Positions 1 through 7,795 of a stretch of 64,000 nt of DNA are shown here, in pieces. The DNA is taken from contig NZ_JAQGEI010000023.1 in the NCBI RefSeq assembly GCF_029017505.1, positions 24,806 to 88,805 of the forward strand, in the 5' to 3' direction. Position 1 is the first letter of the stretch, and each line of letters opens with the position of its first letter. Source of the stretch: Sedimenticola hydrogenitrophicus (GTDB lineage Bacteria > Pseudomonadota > Gammaproteobacteria > Chromatiales > Chromatiaceae). A program made the translations under genes and the position numbers. A model generated the notes under the pieces. That model was not told the origin of the DNA and did no database searches. It saw only the letters and a list, made by a program, of their open reading frames with translations.

Positions 1-235
1 CCGGCAGATGGGGATGGGCGGTGGTGATCCGGTCCAACAGCGAGAGTCCATCCATGCCGGGCATGCGGATATCGGAGACGATCACGTCCGGCTGTTCATG
101 GGCCAGTGTCTCCATCACCCCATCGGCACTGGGAAAGCTGCGCACCGCCATCCCCGCTTTCTCGAACGCCTTCTCCAGTACCCAGCGAATTGACCGGTCA
201 TCATCGATGACCCAGACACGGTTAGTTGGTGGCAT
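1..235 (-). CDS. glnG: Nitrogen regulation response regulator NtrC (GlnG), N-terminal part
   Basis: The gene runs off the left edge of the window, and only the first 78 codons are present. They form a CheY-like receiver domain with the acidic pocket VIDDD at residues 9-13 and the expected phospho-acceptor Asp55 in VSDIRMPGMDG. NtrC is the sigma-54-dependent activator phosphorylated by NtrB under nitrogen limitation. The start codon overlaps the end of ntrB by 14 bases, as expected for a translationally coupled ntrBC pair. The AAA+ and DNA-binding domains lie outside the window, so the identification rests on the receiver sequence and the glnA-ntrB-ntrC context. Confidence 0.93.
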   Translation of the reverse strand, partial: MPPTNRVWVIDDDRSIRWVLEKAFEKAGMAVRSFPSADGVMETLAHEQPDVIVSDIRMPGMDGLSLLDRITTAHPHLP

Positions 236-1316
236 TTGGATTCTCCACTGGCAACAGCACACTGAATAGTGTCTTTCCCGGTTCGCTCGTGCACTCCACA
301 AGCCCACCGTGTTGATTGATCAGTGACTGGGCGATGGTGAGGCCCAGGCCCACGCCATCCTCGCTGGCAGTCACCATGGGATAAAACAGCTTCTCCCGGA
401 TCGCCTCCGGAATACCCCGGCCGTTGTCTTCGATACCTATCTGGGCTACCAGCCGGTGGCGTCGGTTGCCGATGGTAAACTGGCGCAGGATCCGCGTCTG
501 CAGCACGATCTGGCCATTGGGCTCGTCGCCGATCTCGCGGGCGGCGTTGCGCAGGATATTGAGCAGCGCCTGGATAATCCGGTCGCTGTCCACATACAGA
601 TCGGGAATGCTGGGGTCGTAATCGCGGATAATCCGGATCCGCTCCCCGGACTCCGCCAGAACCAGGTTGCGCACCCGCTCCAGCAGGGTGTGGATATTCA
701 CTTCCCGCAGGTTTGGCAGACGATCCGGCCCGAGCATCTGGTTGACCAGGTTTTTCAGGCGATCGGCCTCGTTGATGATGATCTGGGTATACTCGCAAAG
801 CGCCGGATCGCCCAGCTCCTGCTCCAACAGCTGGGCCGCACCACGCAGCCCCCCCAGTGGATTCTTGATCTCATGGGCCAGTCCGCGGATCAGCTCCTGG
901 GCCGCCTGGTGTTGGGACAGCAACTGCTCTTCGCGAGAGATGCGCAGCTGCCGGTCGATCTGCTGGATCTCGATCAGCAACCCCTTATCGCAGTCAATGT
1001 CGGTGAGGGGTATGACCGTGCAATCCACGGTGGCCCGCTTGCCATCCGGCAGGGGCAGGCTCAGTTCGCGTTCGGTGAAATGGTGGCCGGTGGTCAACGC
1101 CTGCTCCAGGCTTTCCCGGGTGACCCCCTCCGGACACTGGATCAGGGCCTCCGCCGTATGACCCAGCATGTGGCGAAAACTCACTTCAAAAAGCATCTCC
1201 GCCGCCGGGTTCATATACTGCAGACGCAGAGACCGGTCGAACAGCAGCACGGCACTGCTCAGGTTCTCCAGTATCCGCTGCCGGGAGGCCTCGGCGATGT
1301 GAATCGTATCCTTCAT
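222..1316 (-). CDS. glnL: Nitrogen regulation sensor histidine kinase NtrB (GlnL)
   Basis: A 364-residue cytosolic two-component kinase that phosphorylates or dephosphorylates NtrC according to the state of PII protein. A PAS-like sensing region covers about residues 10-120. The H-box GLAHEIKNPLGG has its phospho-accepting His at residue 148. The C-terminal ATPase domain shows DNGRGIP and the glycine-rich DGVGLGLTIAQ. There are no membrane segments, as is usual for NtrB. An upstream in-frame start at 1427 would add 37 residues encoded partly by a palindrome. I chose MKDTIHIAEASRQ because it gives a family-typical length. It lies between the DUF4124 gene and ntrC. Confidence 0.95.
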   Translation of the reverse strand: MKDTIHIAEASRQRILENLSSAVLLFDRSLRLQYMNPAAEMLFEVSFRHMLGHTAEALIQCPEGVTRESLEQALTTGHHFTERELSLPLPDGKRATVDCTVIPLTDIDCDKGLLIEIQQIDRQLRISREEQLLSQHQAAQELIRGLAHEIKNPLGGLRGAAQLLEQELGDPALCEYTQIIINEADRLKNLVNQMLGPDRLPNLREVNIHTLLERVRNLVLAESGERIRIIRDYDPSIPDLYVDSDRIIQALLNILRNAAREIGDEPNGQIVLQTRILRQFTIGNRRHRLVAQIGIEDNGRGIPEAIREKLFYPMVTASEDGVGLGLTIAQSLINQHGGLVECTSEPGKTLFSVLLPVENPNATN

Positions 1317-1420
1317 TGCAATGCCTACTGCAAAAACCGAACCAAGATCAGGATTAGCGCTGTTTTCGCCCTGAAGTGAGGAGCAGCGGGATGTTTTGCG
1401 TCGCGGTGGGCCGCCGTTTC

Positions 1421-1457
1421 GTCCCACCTATGCACTATTTTAGTGCATAGGTGGGAC
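1421..1457. promoter_or_regulatory. 37-bp perfect palindrome containing an NtrC-type binding site
   Basis: Two 17-base arms, GTCCCACCTATGCACTA and TAGTGCATAGGTGGGAC, are separated by TTT. The central 17 bases TGCACTATTTTAGTGCA (1431-1447) match the known NtrC pattern TGCACYA-N3-TRGTGCA. The site lies about 105 bases upstream of the ntrB start, between ntrB and the DUF4124 gene. Autoregulation of ntrBC by NtrC is the likely role (inference). A hairpin in the transcript is also possible, but no run of U follows it on either strand, so a simple terminator is less likely. Confidence 0.7.
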
Positions 1458-1507
1458 ATGGCAATGCGGCGTGCATCATTGGCACGCCCGCAAGCGGTCG
1501 CGCACCA

Positions 1508-2224
1508 CTAGAAATTGGGCGTGAAGGCGGGGTTGGACTGCCCGGGTGTGGAGGGTACGGGCGGGTTGTTGGGCCGGTAGGCGTCGGCATCGGAGCCCGG
1601 CGCGGCAGGCGCCTGGCCGGAGAAATCCGGGGTGCCGCCCGGCTGGAACTGGGGCGCATCGCCACCGCTCTGACCGCTGCCTGATTCCGGCGGTTCCGGG
1701 GGCTTGCCGTCTTCGATCACCGTCGTCTGGTGGACATAAAACTGCACGATATTGGAGCGGGCCAGGAGGCGGCCGGCCGCATCGTGGATACTGGCATGCA
1801 GCATGTGCCCGCCACGCGCGATGTTGCTCAGCTGCAGGGTCGTCCCGGTGACCCGCTGATCGAGAATACGCCCATCCAGTACCGGCTGAATATAGTGACC
1901 CGCCTGCAGTCCCGGCTGTGACTGGAAGTGAATACTCACCCGTCCGCCATTCGCCTGGACCGTTTCGTTGTTGCTTGGCGAGATAATTACGAAGCTGCTG
2001 TAGTTAACGCCCTCCGGCGGCCTTGCGGTGGCCGCATCGCCGCCGTTCGGGGTGGTGCTCCCGGTGGGGGTATAGATGGTGGGGTCGGAGAGCCGGACCT
2101 CCTCGGCGTCCCGGGTCGGGGTATCCGAATAGTGTACCTCGCCTTTGCTGTCGACCCATTTATAGATGGCCGCCTGGCTGCAGAGTGCGAGTGACATCAA
2201 ACAGATGAAGAAGAGACTTCTCAT
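1508..2224 (-). CDS. Secreted or periplasmic DUF4124 domain protein
   Basis: A 238-residue protein with a clear signal peptide (MRSLFFICLMSLALCSQA) followed by the DUF4124 motif IYKWVDSKGEVHYSDTP. The middle resembles a beta-sandwich (about residues 70-150). The C-terminal 80 residues are low-complexity and rich in Pro, Gly, Ser and Gln, which suggests a disordered tail. DUF4124 proteins between glnA and ntrBC are common in gammaproteobacteria, but their function is not established. The start was chosen because it begins the signal peptide; an upstream in-frame start at 2311 would bury it. No catalytic residues are recognisable. Confidence 0.85.
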   Translation of the reverse strand: MRSLFFICLMSLALCSQAAIYKWVDSKGEVHYSDTPTRDAEEVRLSDPTIYTPTGSTTPNGGDAATARPPEGVNYSSFVIISPSNNETVQANGGRVSIHFQSQPGLQAGHYIQPVLDGRILDQRVTGTTLQLSNIARGGHMLHASIHDAAGRLLARSNIVQFYVHQTTVIEDGKPPEPPESGSGQSGGDAPQFQPGGTPDFSGQAPAAPGSDADAYRPNNPPVPSTPGQSNPAFTPNF

Positions 2225-2462
2225 GAGATGAGAATAGCTCACAGCCGGGGCCGCCTCAACCGCTCTTGGGACCAGGCGTAGCAAAAAGGCGATGTGTGTC
2301 GCACCAGACAAAATCGACGGCGCCCCATGACGCAGCCCATGGTTGAGGAGTCACCACGGATATTTGGGTAAGGAAAATGCCCAACAGCGTGGCTGAAAGA
2401 ATTTTTGTTGGGGTTCGCAGGCTCACCCAACCTACAAGCTCCGCGGTACAAGTCCACCCCCG

Positions 2463-2492
2463 AAAAAAAAGCGCCCCCGGATCGGGGGCGCT
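2463..2492 (-). terminator. Rho-independent terminator of glnA
   Basis: On the minus strand, 35 bases after the glnA stop, an 11-bp stem AAGCGCCCCCG / CGGGGGCGCTT (2469-2492) is followed by eight consecutive T (2463-2470). This is a strong intrinsic terminator that separates glnA from the DUF4124-ntrBC genes. Confidence 0.92.
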
Positions 2493-2527
2493 TGCTACTG
2501 CGTACCGCTTCCTGTAACCGGAGCGGT

Positions 2528-3934
2528 TTACAGGCTGTAGTACATGTCGAACTCCACCGGGTGGGTGGTCATGCGCAGACGGGTCACGTCATCCATCTTC
2601 AGGGCGATGAAGCCGTCGATCAGGTCATCGGTGAACACACCGCCGGCGGTGAGGAACTCTCGGTCCGCATCCAGGGCTTCCAATGCCTGATCCAGGCTGT
2701 GGCAGACGGTGGGGATGGCCGCGGCCTCTTCGGCCGGCAGGTCGTACAGGTCCTTGTCCATCGCCTCGCCCGGGTGGATCTTGTTCTGGATACCGTCCAG
2801 GCCGGCCATCAGCATGGCGGCGAAGGCCAGGTAGGGGTTGGCGGTGGGATCCGGGAAACGCACCTCGATGCGCCGGCCCTTCGGGCTGTTGACGAACGGG
2901 ATACGGATGGAGGCGGAACGGTTGCGGGCCGAGTAGGCCAGCATCACGGGGGCCTCGAAACCGGGGACCAGACGCTTGTAGGAGTTGGTGGATGGGTTGG
3001 TGAAGGCGTTCAGGGCCCGGGCATGCTTGATGATGCCGCCGATGTAGAACAGCGCGGTCTCGGACAGGCCGCCGTACAGATTGCCGGCAAAGATGTTCTC
3101 GCCATCTTTGGCCAGGGACTGGTGCACGTGCATACCGGATCCATTATCACCCACCAGCGGTTTCGGCATGAAGGTGGCGGTCTTGCCATAGGCGTGGGCG
3201 ACGTTCCAGGTGACGTATTTCTGCACCTGGACCCAGTCGGCACGCTTCACCAGGGTGCTGAACATGGTGCCGATCTCACACTGGCCGGCGGTGGCCACTT
3301 CGTGGTGATGTACCTCGACCGGCACACCCATCTCTTCCATGGCCAGACACATGGCGGCACGGATGTCGTTCAGGGAGTCGACCGGGGGTACCGGGAAGTA
3401 GCCGCCCTTGGTCCCGGGACGGTGGCCGATGTTGCCATCCTGATAGACCCGCTCGGAGTTCCAGCCGGCCTCTTCCGAGTCGATCTTGTAGAAGGCGCCG
3501 CTCATCTCGGCTCCCCAGCGGACATCGTCCAGAACGAAGAACTCGGGCTCCGGACCAAAGAAGGCGCTATCGGCAATACCGGTGGAGGCCAGGTAAGCCT
3601 CGGCGCGCCGGGCGACGGAGCGGGGATCACGCTCGTAACCTTCCATGGTGGTGGGCTCGAGGATGTCGCAGGTGATGTTCAGGGTCACCTCGTCGGCGAA
3701 CAGGTCGAGGACCGCGGTCTCTTCATCCGGCATCAGCACCATGTCGGATTCGTTGATGCCCTTCCAGCCGGCAATGGAGGAACCGTCGAACATCTTGCCG
3801 TCGGTGAAGAGGTCCTCGTCGATGACATGGGCGGGCACGGAGACGTGCTGCTCCTTGCCGCGGGTATCGGTGAAGCGGAAATCGACAAACTTCACTTCAT
3901 TGTCTTTGATCATCTTCAGGACTTTTGAGGCCAT
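2528..3934 (-). CDS. glnA: Glutamine synthetase, type I
   Basis: A 468-residue GlnA that makes glutamine from glutamate, ammonia and ATP in the cytosol as a dodecamer. It has the N-terminal beta-grasp ([23 protein letters not shown]), the substrate and metal motif DGSSIAGW, the ATP-binding [10 protein letters not shown], and the adenylylation loop DLYDLPAEE, whose Tyr is the GlnE target. The length equals that of enterobacterial GlnA. The start at 3934 is preceded by CTGGAGAACC, a good ribosome site; an in-frame extension to 4066 is not conserved. A sigma-54 promoter and an NtrC site lie upstream and a terminator downstream, so this is a nitrogen-regulated single-gene unit. Confidence 0.98.
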   Translation of the reverse strand: MASKVLKMIKDNEVKFVDFRFTDTRGKEQHVSVPAHVIDEDLFTDGKMFDGSSIAGWKGINESDMVLMPDEETAVLDLFADEVTLNITCDILEPTTMEGYERDPRSVARRAEAYLASTGIADSAFFGPEPEFFVLDDVRWGAEMSGAFYKIDSEEAGWNSERVYQDGNIGHRPGTKGGYFPVPPVDSLNDIRAAMCLAMEEMGVPVEVHHHEVATAGQCEIGTMFSTLVKRADWVQVQKYVTWNVAHAYGKTATFMPKPLVGDNGSGMHVHQSLAKDGENIFAGNLYGGLSETALFYIGGIIKHARALNAFTNPSTNSYKRLVPGFEAPVMLAYSARNRSASIRIPFVNSPKGRRIEVRFPDPTANPYLAFAAMLMAGLDGIQNKIHPGEAMDKDLYDLPAEEAAAIPTVCHSLDQALEALDADREFLTAGGVFTDDLIDGFIALKMDDVTRLRMTTHPVEFDMYYSL

Positions 3935-4049
3935 GAGGTTCTCCAGAGTTAGTTTTGAAATTATTTGGACCACACTGTGGCCATAAATGAAAAATTCTTG
4001 CGTTTTGGGACGCCCCTGCCCGGGGCAACCAAAGCATGTCCTGGGTTTT

Positions 4050-4065
4050 AGCAAGTACTGTGCCA
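4050..4065 (-). promoter_or_regulatory. Sigma-54 (-24/-12) promoter of glnA
   Basis: The minus strand reads TGGCACAGTACTTGCT, an exact match to the sigma-54 consensus TGGCAC-N5-TTGCW with correct GG-N10-GC spacing. It lies about 115 bases upstream of the glnA ATG, giving a leader of about 100 nt. The NtrC-type palindrome at 4261-4277 sits about 200 bases further upstream, a normal enhancer distance. Confidence 0.9.
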
Positions 4066-4255
4066 CGGTCAGGGCACCGTTTTACTCCCCATCCCCGACC
4101 GGACGGACGATTTTACTACGATTCCAGCGGAGGCGGGAAACGGAAATAATTACAGGGGATTAGCGCCCCTTGCCGGCGGCCGACGGCCTGGGGTCCGGGT
4201 CATCGACGCAGCGCTCCCGGTCTCGCTCCGGCAACAACACGCACCAAAATAAAGC

Positions 4256-4282
4256 GTTAATGCACCATAATTGTGCATTAAC
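4256..4282. promoter_or_regulatory. NtrC-type enhancer palindrome upstream of glnA
   Basis: The sequence has arms GTTAATGCAC (4256-4265) and GTGCATTAAC (4273-4282) around a 7-base centre. The inner 17 bases TGCACCATAATTGTGCA (4261-4277) fit the NtrC consensus. The palindrome overlaps the stop codon of the neighbouring efflux gene. A poorer half-matching copy, starting CGCACCAAAAT, lies 21 bases away at 4240-4256. It could be a second weak site two helical turns from the first. Nothing else is evident in the 343-base glnA upstream gap. Confidence 0.8.
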
Positions 4283-5429
4283 CGTAATAGACCTTGACCA
4301 CGCCAAACTCCGGCTTTTCCGCCGCCTTCTCCTGGAGGGCTCGCTTAAATGCCTGCCGAGCCGTCGCTCCGGACAGGTCCGCCAGAGAGAAGTAGACATC
4401 CACATTGATCTTTCCTGCCAGATAATGGAGCACCACCCGGCGCCGCTTCTCCGCGCCGGGAATGTCGCGCCACTGTTGCGCCAGCAGCTTCTCCGCCACC
4501 GACCGGAGAGGCAGGCCCTCGCAGGGTACCCCCATCTCATCGTCCTCCGGATCGATATGCACGGTGACGTCCATCACCTCGCTGATTTCATCCAGCAGGC
4601 GGTCGATCACGGTCTGGCCGATCATGTGCCCCTCGGAAACACTCAGCCAGGGCTCCACCAGGATATGCACATCCACGCTCGCCTCGCCACCGATCCGGCG
4701 GGTCCGCAGCATGTGGATATCCATGACCCCGCCGATCTGATGAATGATCTCGCGGATGCGCTCCAGGCGCTCCTCGTCCAGCCCCTCGTCGACCAGTTCC
4801 TGGAACGCCGGCCAGCTCAGGTCCCAACCGATCTTGGCAATCATCAGCCCGACCCCGACGGCGGCGATGGCATCCAGATAAGGCAGGCCGGCCATGGTGC
4901 CGGCCACCCCGACCAGCACCACCACCGAAGAGAGGGCATCCGAGCGATGATGCCAGGCATTGGCCTGCAGCAGATCCGATTTGATCTGGCGCGCCACCCG
5001 CGCGGTGTAGTGGTAGAGCGCCTCGTTGGCCACAATCGAGAACAGGGCGGCATACAGGGCCAGCGGTTTCGGATGCAGCAGGGCTTCGGGGACGAACAGC
5101 CGCTCCACCGCATCCCAGGTGATCCCGATCGCCACCAATCCCAGCAGGACACCCAGCCCGAGCGTCCCGGCCGTTTCAAAGCGGCCGTGGCCGTAGGGGT
5201 GGGCTCTGTCGGGACCATGGTGGGCGTGCCTGGCGGCAAAGTAGACCAGGCCATCCGACAGCAGATCGGACAGCGAATGGATACCGTCGGCCACCAGGGC
5301 CTGGGACTGCGCCAGCACGCCGATGATGGTCTTGCTCGCCGCCAGCACCAGGTTGACCAGCACCCCCACTACGGTGATGCGCTGGATCGCCTGGTAGCGG
5401 AGGCGCTTTTGCTCGGTGATCTGGTCCAT
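4278..5429 (-). CDS. Cation diffusion facilitator (FieF/CzcD-type divalent metal efflux)
   Basis: A 383-residue inner-membrane metal/proton antiporter. About six membrane segments occupy residues 15-215. The metal site shows HSLSD in segment 2 (within VADGIHSLSDLLSD) and HHRSD in segment 5, an HxxxD/HxxxD pair typical of zinc-preferring members rather than the DxxxD/HxxxD of E. coli FieF. A cytoplasmic metallochaperone-like domain follows (residues about 215-300). A further extension of about 80 residues ends in EFGVVKVYYG and makes it longer than the usual 290-320 residues. The start at 5429 (MDQITEQKRLRYQAIQ) is family-like. It lies five bases from the tusA-like gene, probably in one operon. 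Confidence 0.88.
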   Translation of the reverse strand: MDQITEQKRLRYQAIQRITVVGVLVNLVLAASKTIIGVLAQSQALVADGIHSLSDLLSDGLVYFAARHAHHGPDRAHPYGHGRFETAGTLGLGVLLGLVAIGITWDAVERLFVPEALLHPKPLALYAALFSIVANEALYHYTARVARQIKSDLLQANAWHHRSDALSSVVVLVGVAGTMAGLPYLDAIAAVGVGLMIAKIGWDLSWPAFQELVDEGLDEERLERIREIIHQIGGVMDIHMLRTRRIGGEASVDVHILVEPWLSVSEGHMIGQTVIDRLLDEISEVMDVTVHIDPEDDEMGVPCEGLPLRSVAEKLLAQQWRDIPGAEKRRRVVLHYLAGKINVDVYFSLADLSGATARQAFKRALQEKAAEKPEFGVVKVYYG

Positions 5430-5434
5430 TCCGC

Positions 5435-5668
5435 TCAGCTCTCCTCGCCCACCTCGACCACGATGATGTATTCGTTGCCCTCGGTCCGGGTCTCGATCAG
5501 TTTGTGGCCGTTGATGCGGCACCAGGCGGGGATGTCGCTGAGCGCCCCCGGATCGGTGCAGATCGCCTCGACCCGGGTACCCGGCGGCAGCTCCTTGACC
5601 CGGTTCTGTACCCGGATCACCGGCATCGGACAGAGCAAGCGGCGCGCGTCCACGATCACAGGGCTCAT
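5435..5668 (-). CDS. TusA-family sulfur carrier protein
   Basis: A 77-residue cytosolic protein with the diagnostic motif LLCPMPVIRVQNRVKEL, whose Cys (CPxP) carries persulfide sulfur in TusA/SirA proteins. The ATG at 5668 overlaps the stop of the upstream PP-loop gene as ATGA and is preceded by AGGAG at 8 bases, so it was preferred to the GTG at 5677. Coupling to a PP-loop ATPase suggests that it donates sulfur to that enzyme for a thiolation reaction (inference). In sulfur-oxidising bacteria TusA paralogues also take part in dissimilatory sulfur transfer, but no dsr or hdr genes are visible here. Confidence 0.9.
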   Translation of the reverse strand: MSPVIVDARRLLCPMPVIRVQNRVKELPPGTRVEAICTDPGALSDIPAWCRINGHKLIETRTEGNEYIIVVEVGEES

Positions 5669-6708
5669 ATGTACCACTCCTGGGGGATCTCTTCCGCGGT
5701 CAGCGGCTTGACCGACAACTGCTGCTGACTGCCATCCAGCGCGGTCACGGTCAGTTCCACCCGCTCGGCCTGTTTGCCCTGGCTGAAACGCGCCACCAGC
5801 CGGGCCGCCAGCGCGATATCATCGGCGTCCACGCTGCCGTCCAGCAGTGCCAGCGGTCCGGCATGGCTGGTGGTGAGCAGGCTGACATACTGCTTGCGAT
5901 AGCCCTGGAGAAAATTCCCCTCCCCCTCTTCACGGGAGATGATCACCTTGAAATGGGGCCGTGGCCGCAGGTGCCGGCCCACCTTCAGCAGCATGATGTC
6001 ATCCATCTCGTACTGCTTTTCACCCCGCGCCTGCCACAGGTCGGCCAGCTTCACCGCGTACTGGGCATCGGTCAGGAAACAGCAGCCACCGGCCGGCTGG
6101 GCATAGTCCTCCAGGCCGAACTGCTCCGCCAGCGCCATCTGCGGCTTGCGGCTGCGGCCATTGAAGCCGTACAGCTGGTCACGGCTGATCCAGCCTTCGC
6201 GTTCCGGCAGGGTCGCCGGCAGGTTCCTGCCCGACAGCGGCCTGACCAGGCGATCCTCGGCACCGGACTCCCGGGCCACCACCGGCATGGTGTCCTTGCG
6301 CTGGGACATGGGACGCTGACCGACCACTTCGCCGGTGATAATGAAATCGAAACCGTGCTCTGCAATCCACTCATGCGCCTTCTTCACCATGAAGATCTTG
6401 CAATCCAGGCAGGGATTGAGGTTGGCCCCGTAACCGTGCTTCGGATTGAGCACGATATCCTTGTACTCCTCGACGATGTCGACGATGTGCAGCTTGATCC
6501 CCAGCTGCTCGGCCACCCACAGGGCGTTGTTGCGTTTCACCCGGCTCCGGTCCTTCTGGCGGATGGCATGGGTGTGGCCTTCCACACAGAACCCGGTGAA
6601 GAAATTAATTCCTTCCACATGGATACCCTGCTGCTGGATCACCTTGGCGGCCAATAGTGAGTCCAGGCCACCGGAGATGAGGGCTACGGCCTTGCGTTGT
6701 CTGGTCAT
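5665..6708 (-). CDS. PP-loop ATPase of the MnmA/ThiI-like tRNA thiolase group
   Basis: A 347-residue protein. The adenylating PP-loop SGGLDSLLAAKVIQ is near the N-terminus (residues about 13-26). Conserved cysteines occur in NPCLDCKIFM and AGGCCFLTD, as expected for thiolation enzymes. The C-terminal part (about residues 240-347) looks like a separate RNA- or partner-binding domain. Related proteins are often labelled tRNA (5-methylaminomethyl-2-thiouridylate)-methyltransferase, but the true substrate is unknown. It overlaps a TusA-like carrier by four bases, which supports a sulfur-relay role. The start at 6708 (MTRQRKAVALISGG) places the PP-loop as in homologues; the longer frame to 6879 would run over the glyQ start. 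Confidence 0.8.
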   Translation of the reverse strand: MTRQRKAVALISGGLDSLLAAKVIQQQGIHVEGINFFTGFCVEGHTHAIRQKDRSRVKRNNALWVAEQLGIKLHIVDIVEEYKDIVLNPKHGYGANLNPCLDCKIFMVKKAHEWIAEHGFDFIITGEVVGQRPMSQRKDTMPVVARESGAEDRLVRPLSGRNLPATLPEREGWISRDQLYGFNGRSRKPQMALAEQFGLEDYAQPAGGCCFLTDAQYAVKLADLWQARGEKQYEMDDIMLLKVGRHLRPRPHFKVIISREEGEGNFLQGYRKQYVSLLTTSHAGPLALLDGSVDADDIALAARLVARFSQGKQAERVELTVTALDGSQQQLSVKPLTAEEIPQEWYI

Positions 6709-6862
6709 GATGGTAAAAGTGTCAGGAGGTGTCTCGGCCTGATATTGTAAGCGTTTGACTCGCTCCACTTCAAAGAAATGTTCAGACTCAACAATCCGGC
6801 GCCAAAACGATATACTGCGCCGATTGGTTTTTCCTTTTATATATAGAGCCTTAACCTGAACT

Positions 6863-7795
6863 ATGACGAATTCGAACAATGGCCCTGACGCGTCAACCTT
6901 CCAGGGCCTGATTTTTGCCCTTGAGCGTTACTGGGCGGAACAGGGTTGTGTGATCCTGCAGCCCTACGACATGGAGGTGGGTGCCGGCACCTTCCATACC
7001 GCCACCTTCCTGCGCTCCATCGGACCGGAACCCTGGAATGCCGCCTATGTGCAGCCCTCGCGCCGCCCCACCGATGGCCGCTACGGCGACAATCCCAACC
7101 GCCTGCAGCACTACTATCAGTTCCAGGTGGCGCTGAAGCCGTCTCCGCTGAATATCCAGGAGCTCTATCTGGGCTCGCTGGAGATGCTCGGGCTCGACAC
7201 CCGGGTGCACGATGTCCGCTTTGTCGAGGACAACTGGGAATCCCCCACCCTCGGGGCCTGGGGCCTGGGCTGGGAGGTGTGGCTGAACGGCATGGAGGTG
7301 ACCCAGTTTACCTATTTCCAGCAGGTGGGGGGTATCGATTGCCGCCCGGTCACCGGCGAGATCACCTATGGCCTCGAGCGCATCGCCATGTATTTGCAGA
7401 ACGTGGAGAGCGTGTTCGATCTGGTCTGGACCCACGGGCCCCAGGGTCCGGTCACCTACGGCGACGTGTTTCACCAGAACGAGGTGGAGCAGTCCGCCTA
7501 CAACTTCGAGCACGCGGATGTGGATTACCTGTTCGGCACTTTCGACCAGTGCGAACAGCAGAGCAGCAAACTGATCGGGCTCGGCCTGCCGCTGCCCGCC
7601 TATGAGCAGGTGCTGAAGGCCTCCCACGCATTCAATCTGCTGGACGCCCGCCATGCCATCTCGGTGACCGAGCGGCAGCGCTATATCCTGCGCGTGCGCA
7701 CCCTGGCGCGGGCCGTGGCCCAAGCCTACTACGACGCCCGGGAAAAACTGGGCTTCCCCATGCTTAAGAATCAGAAGGAGCAGGCCCGTGGCTAA
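6863..7795 (+). CDS. glyQ: Glycyl-tRNA synthetase alpha subunit
   Basis: A 310-residue catalytic subunit of the bacterial alpha2beta2 glycyl-tRNA synthetase, which charges tRNA-Gly in the cytosol. The sequence is typical: [58 protein letters not shown]. The length is close to the usual 303. It is divergent from the PP-loop gene (155 bases between starts) and overlaps glyS by eight bases, so the two subunits are translationally coupled. Confidence 0.98.
   Translation: MTNSNNGPDASTFQGLIFALERYWAEQGCVILQPYDMEVGAGTFHTATFLRSIGPEPWNAAYVQPSRRPTDGRYGDNPNRLQHYYQFQVALKPSPLNIQELYLGSLEMLGLDTRVHDVRFVEDNWESPTLGAWGLGWEVWLNGMEVTQFTYFQQVGGIDCRPVTGEITYGLERIAMYLQNVESVFDLVWTHGPQGPVTYGDVFHQNEVEQSAYNFEHADVDYLFGTFDQCEQQSSKLIGLGLPLPAYEQVLKASHAFNLLDARHAISVTERQRYILRVRTLARAVAQAYYDAREKLGFPMLKNQKEQARG

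Noticed and set aside
1329..1344. Sigma-54-like sequence TGGTTCGGTTTTTGCA on the minus strand before ntrB
   Set aside because: Spacing fits, but two key bases of the -24 element differ and the start of transcription would fall about three bases before the ATG, leaving no room for a ribosome site.
2405..3928. Long plus-strand frame of 507 codons opposite glnA
   Set aside because: It is a complementary-frame shadow of glnA caused by high-GC third positions; similar shadows lie opposite hppA, mnmG, dctB and glmS.
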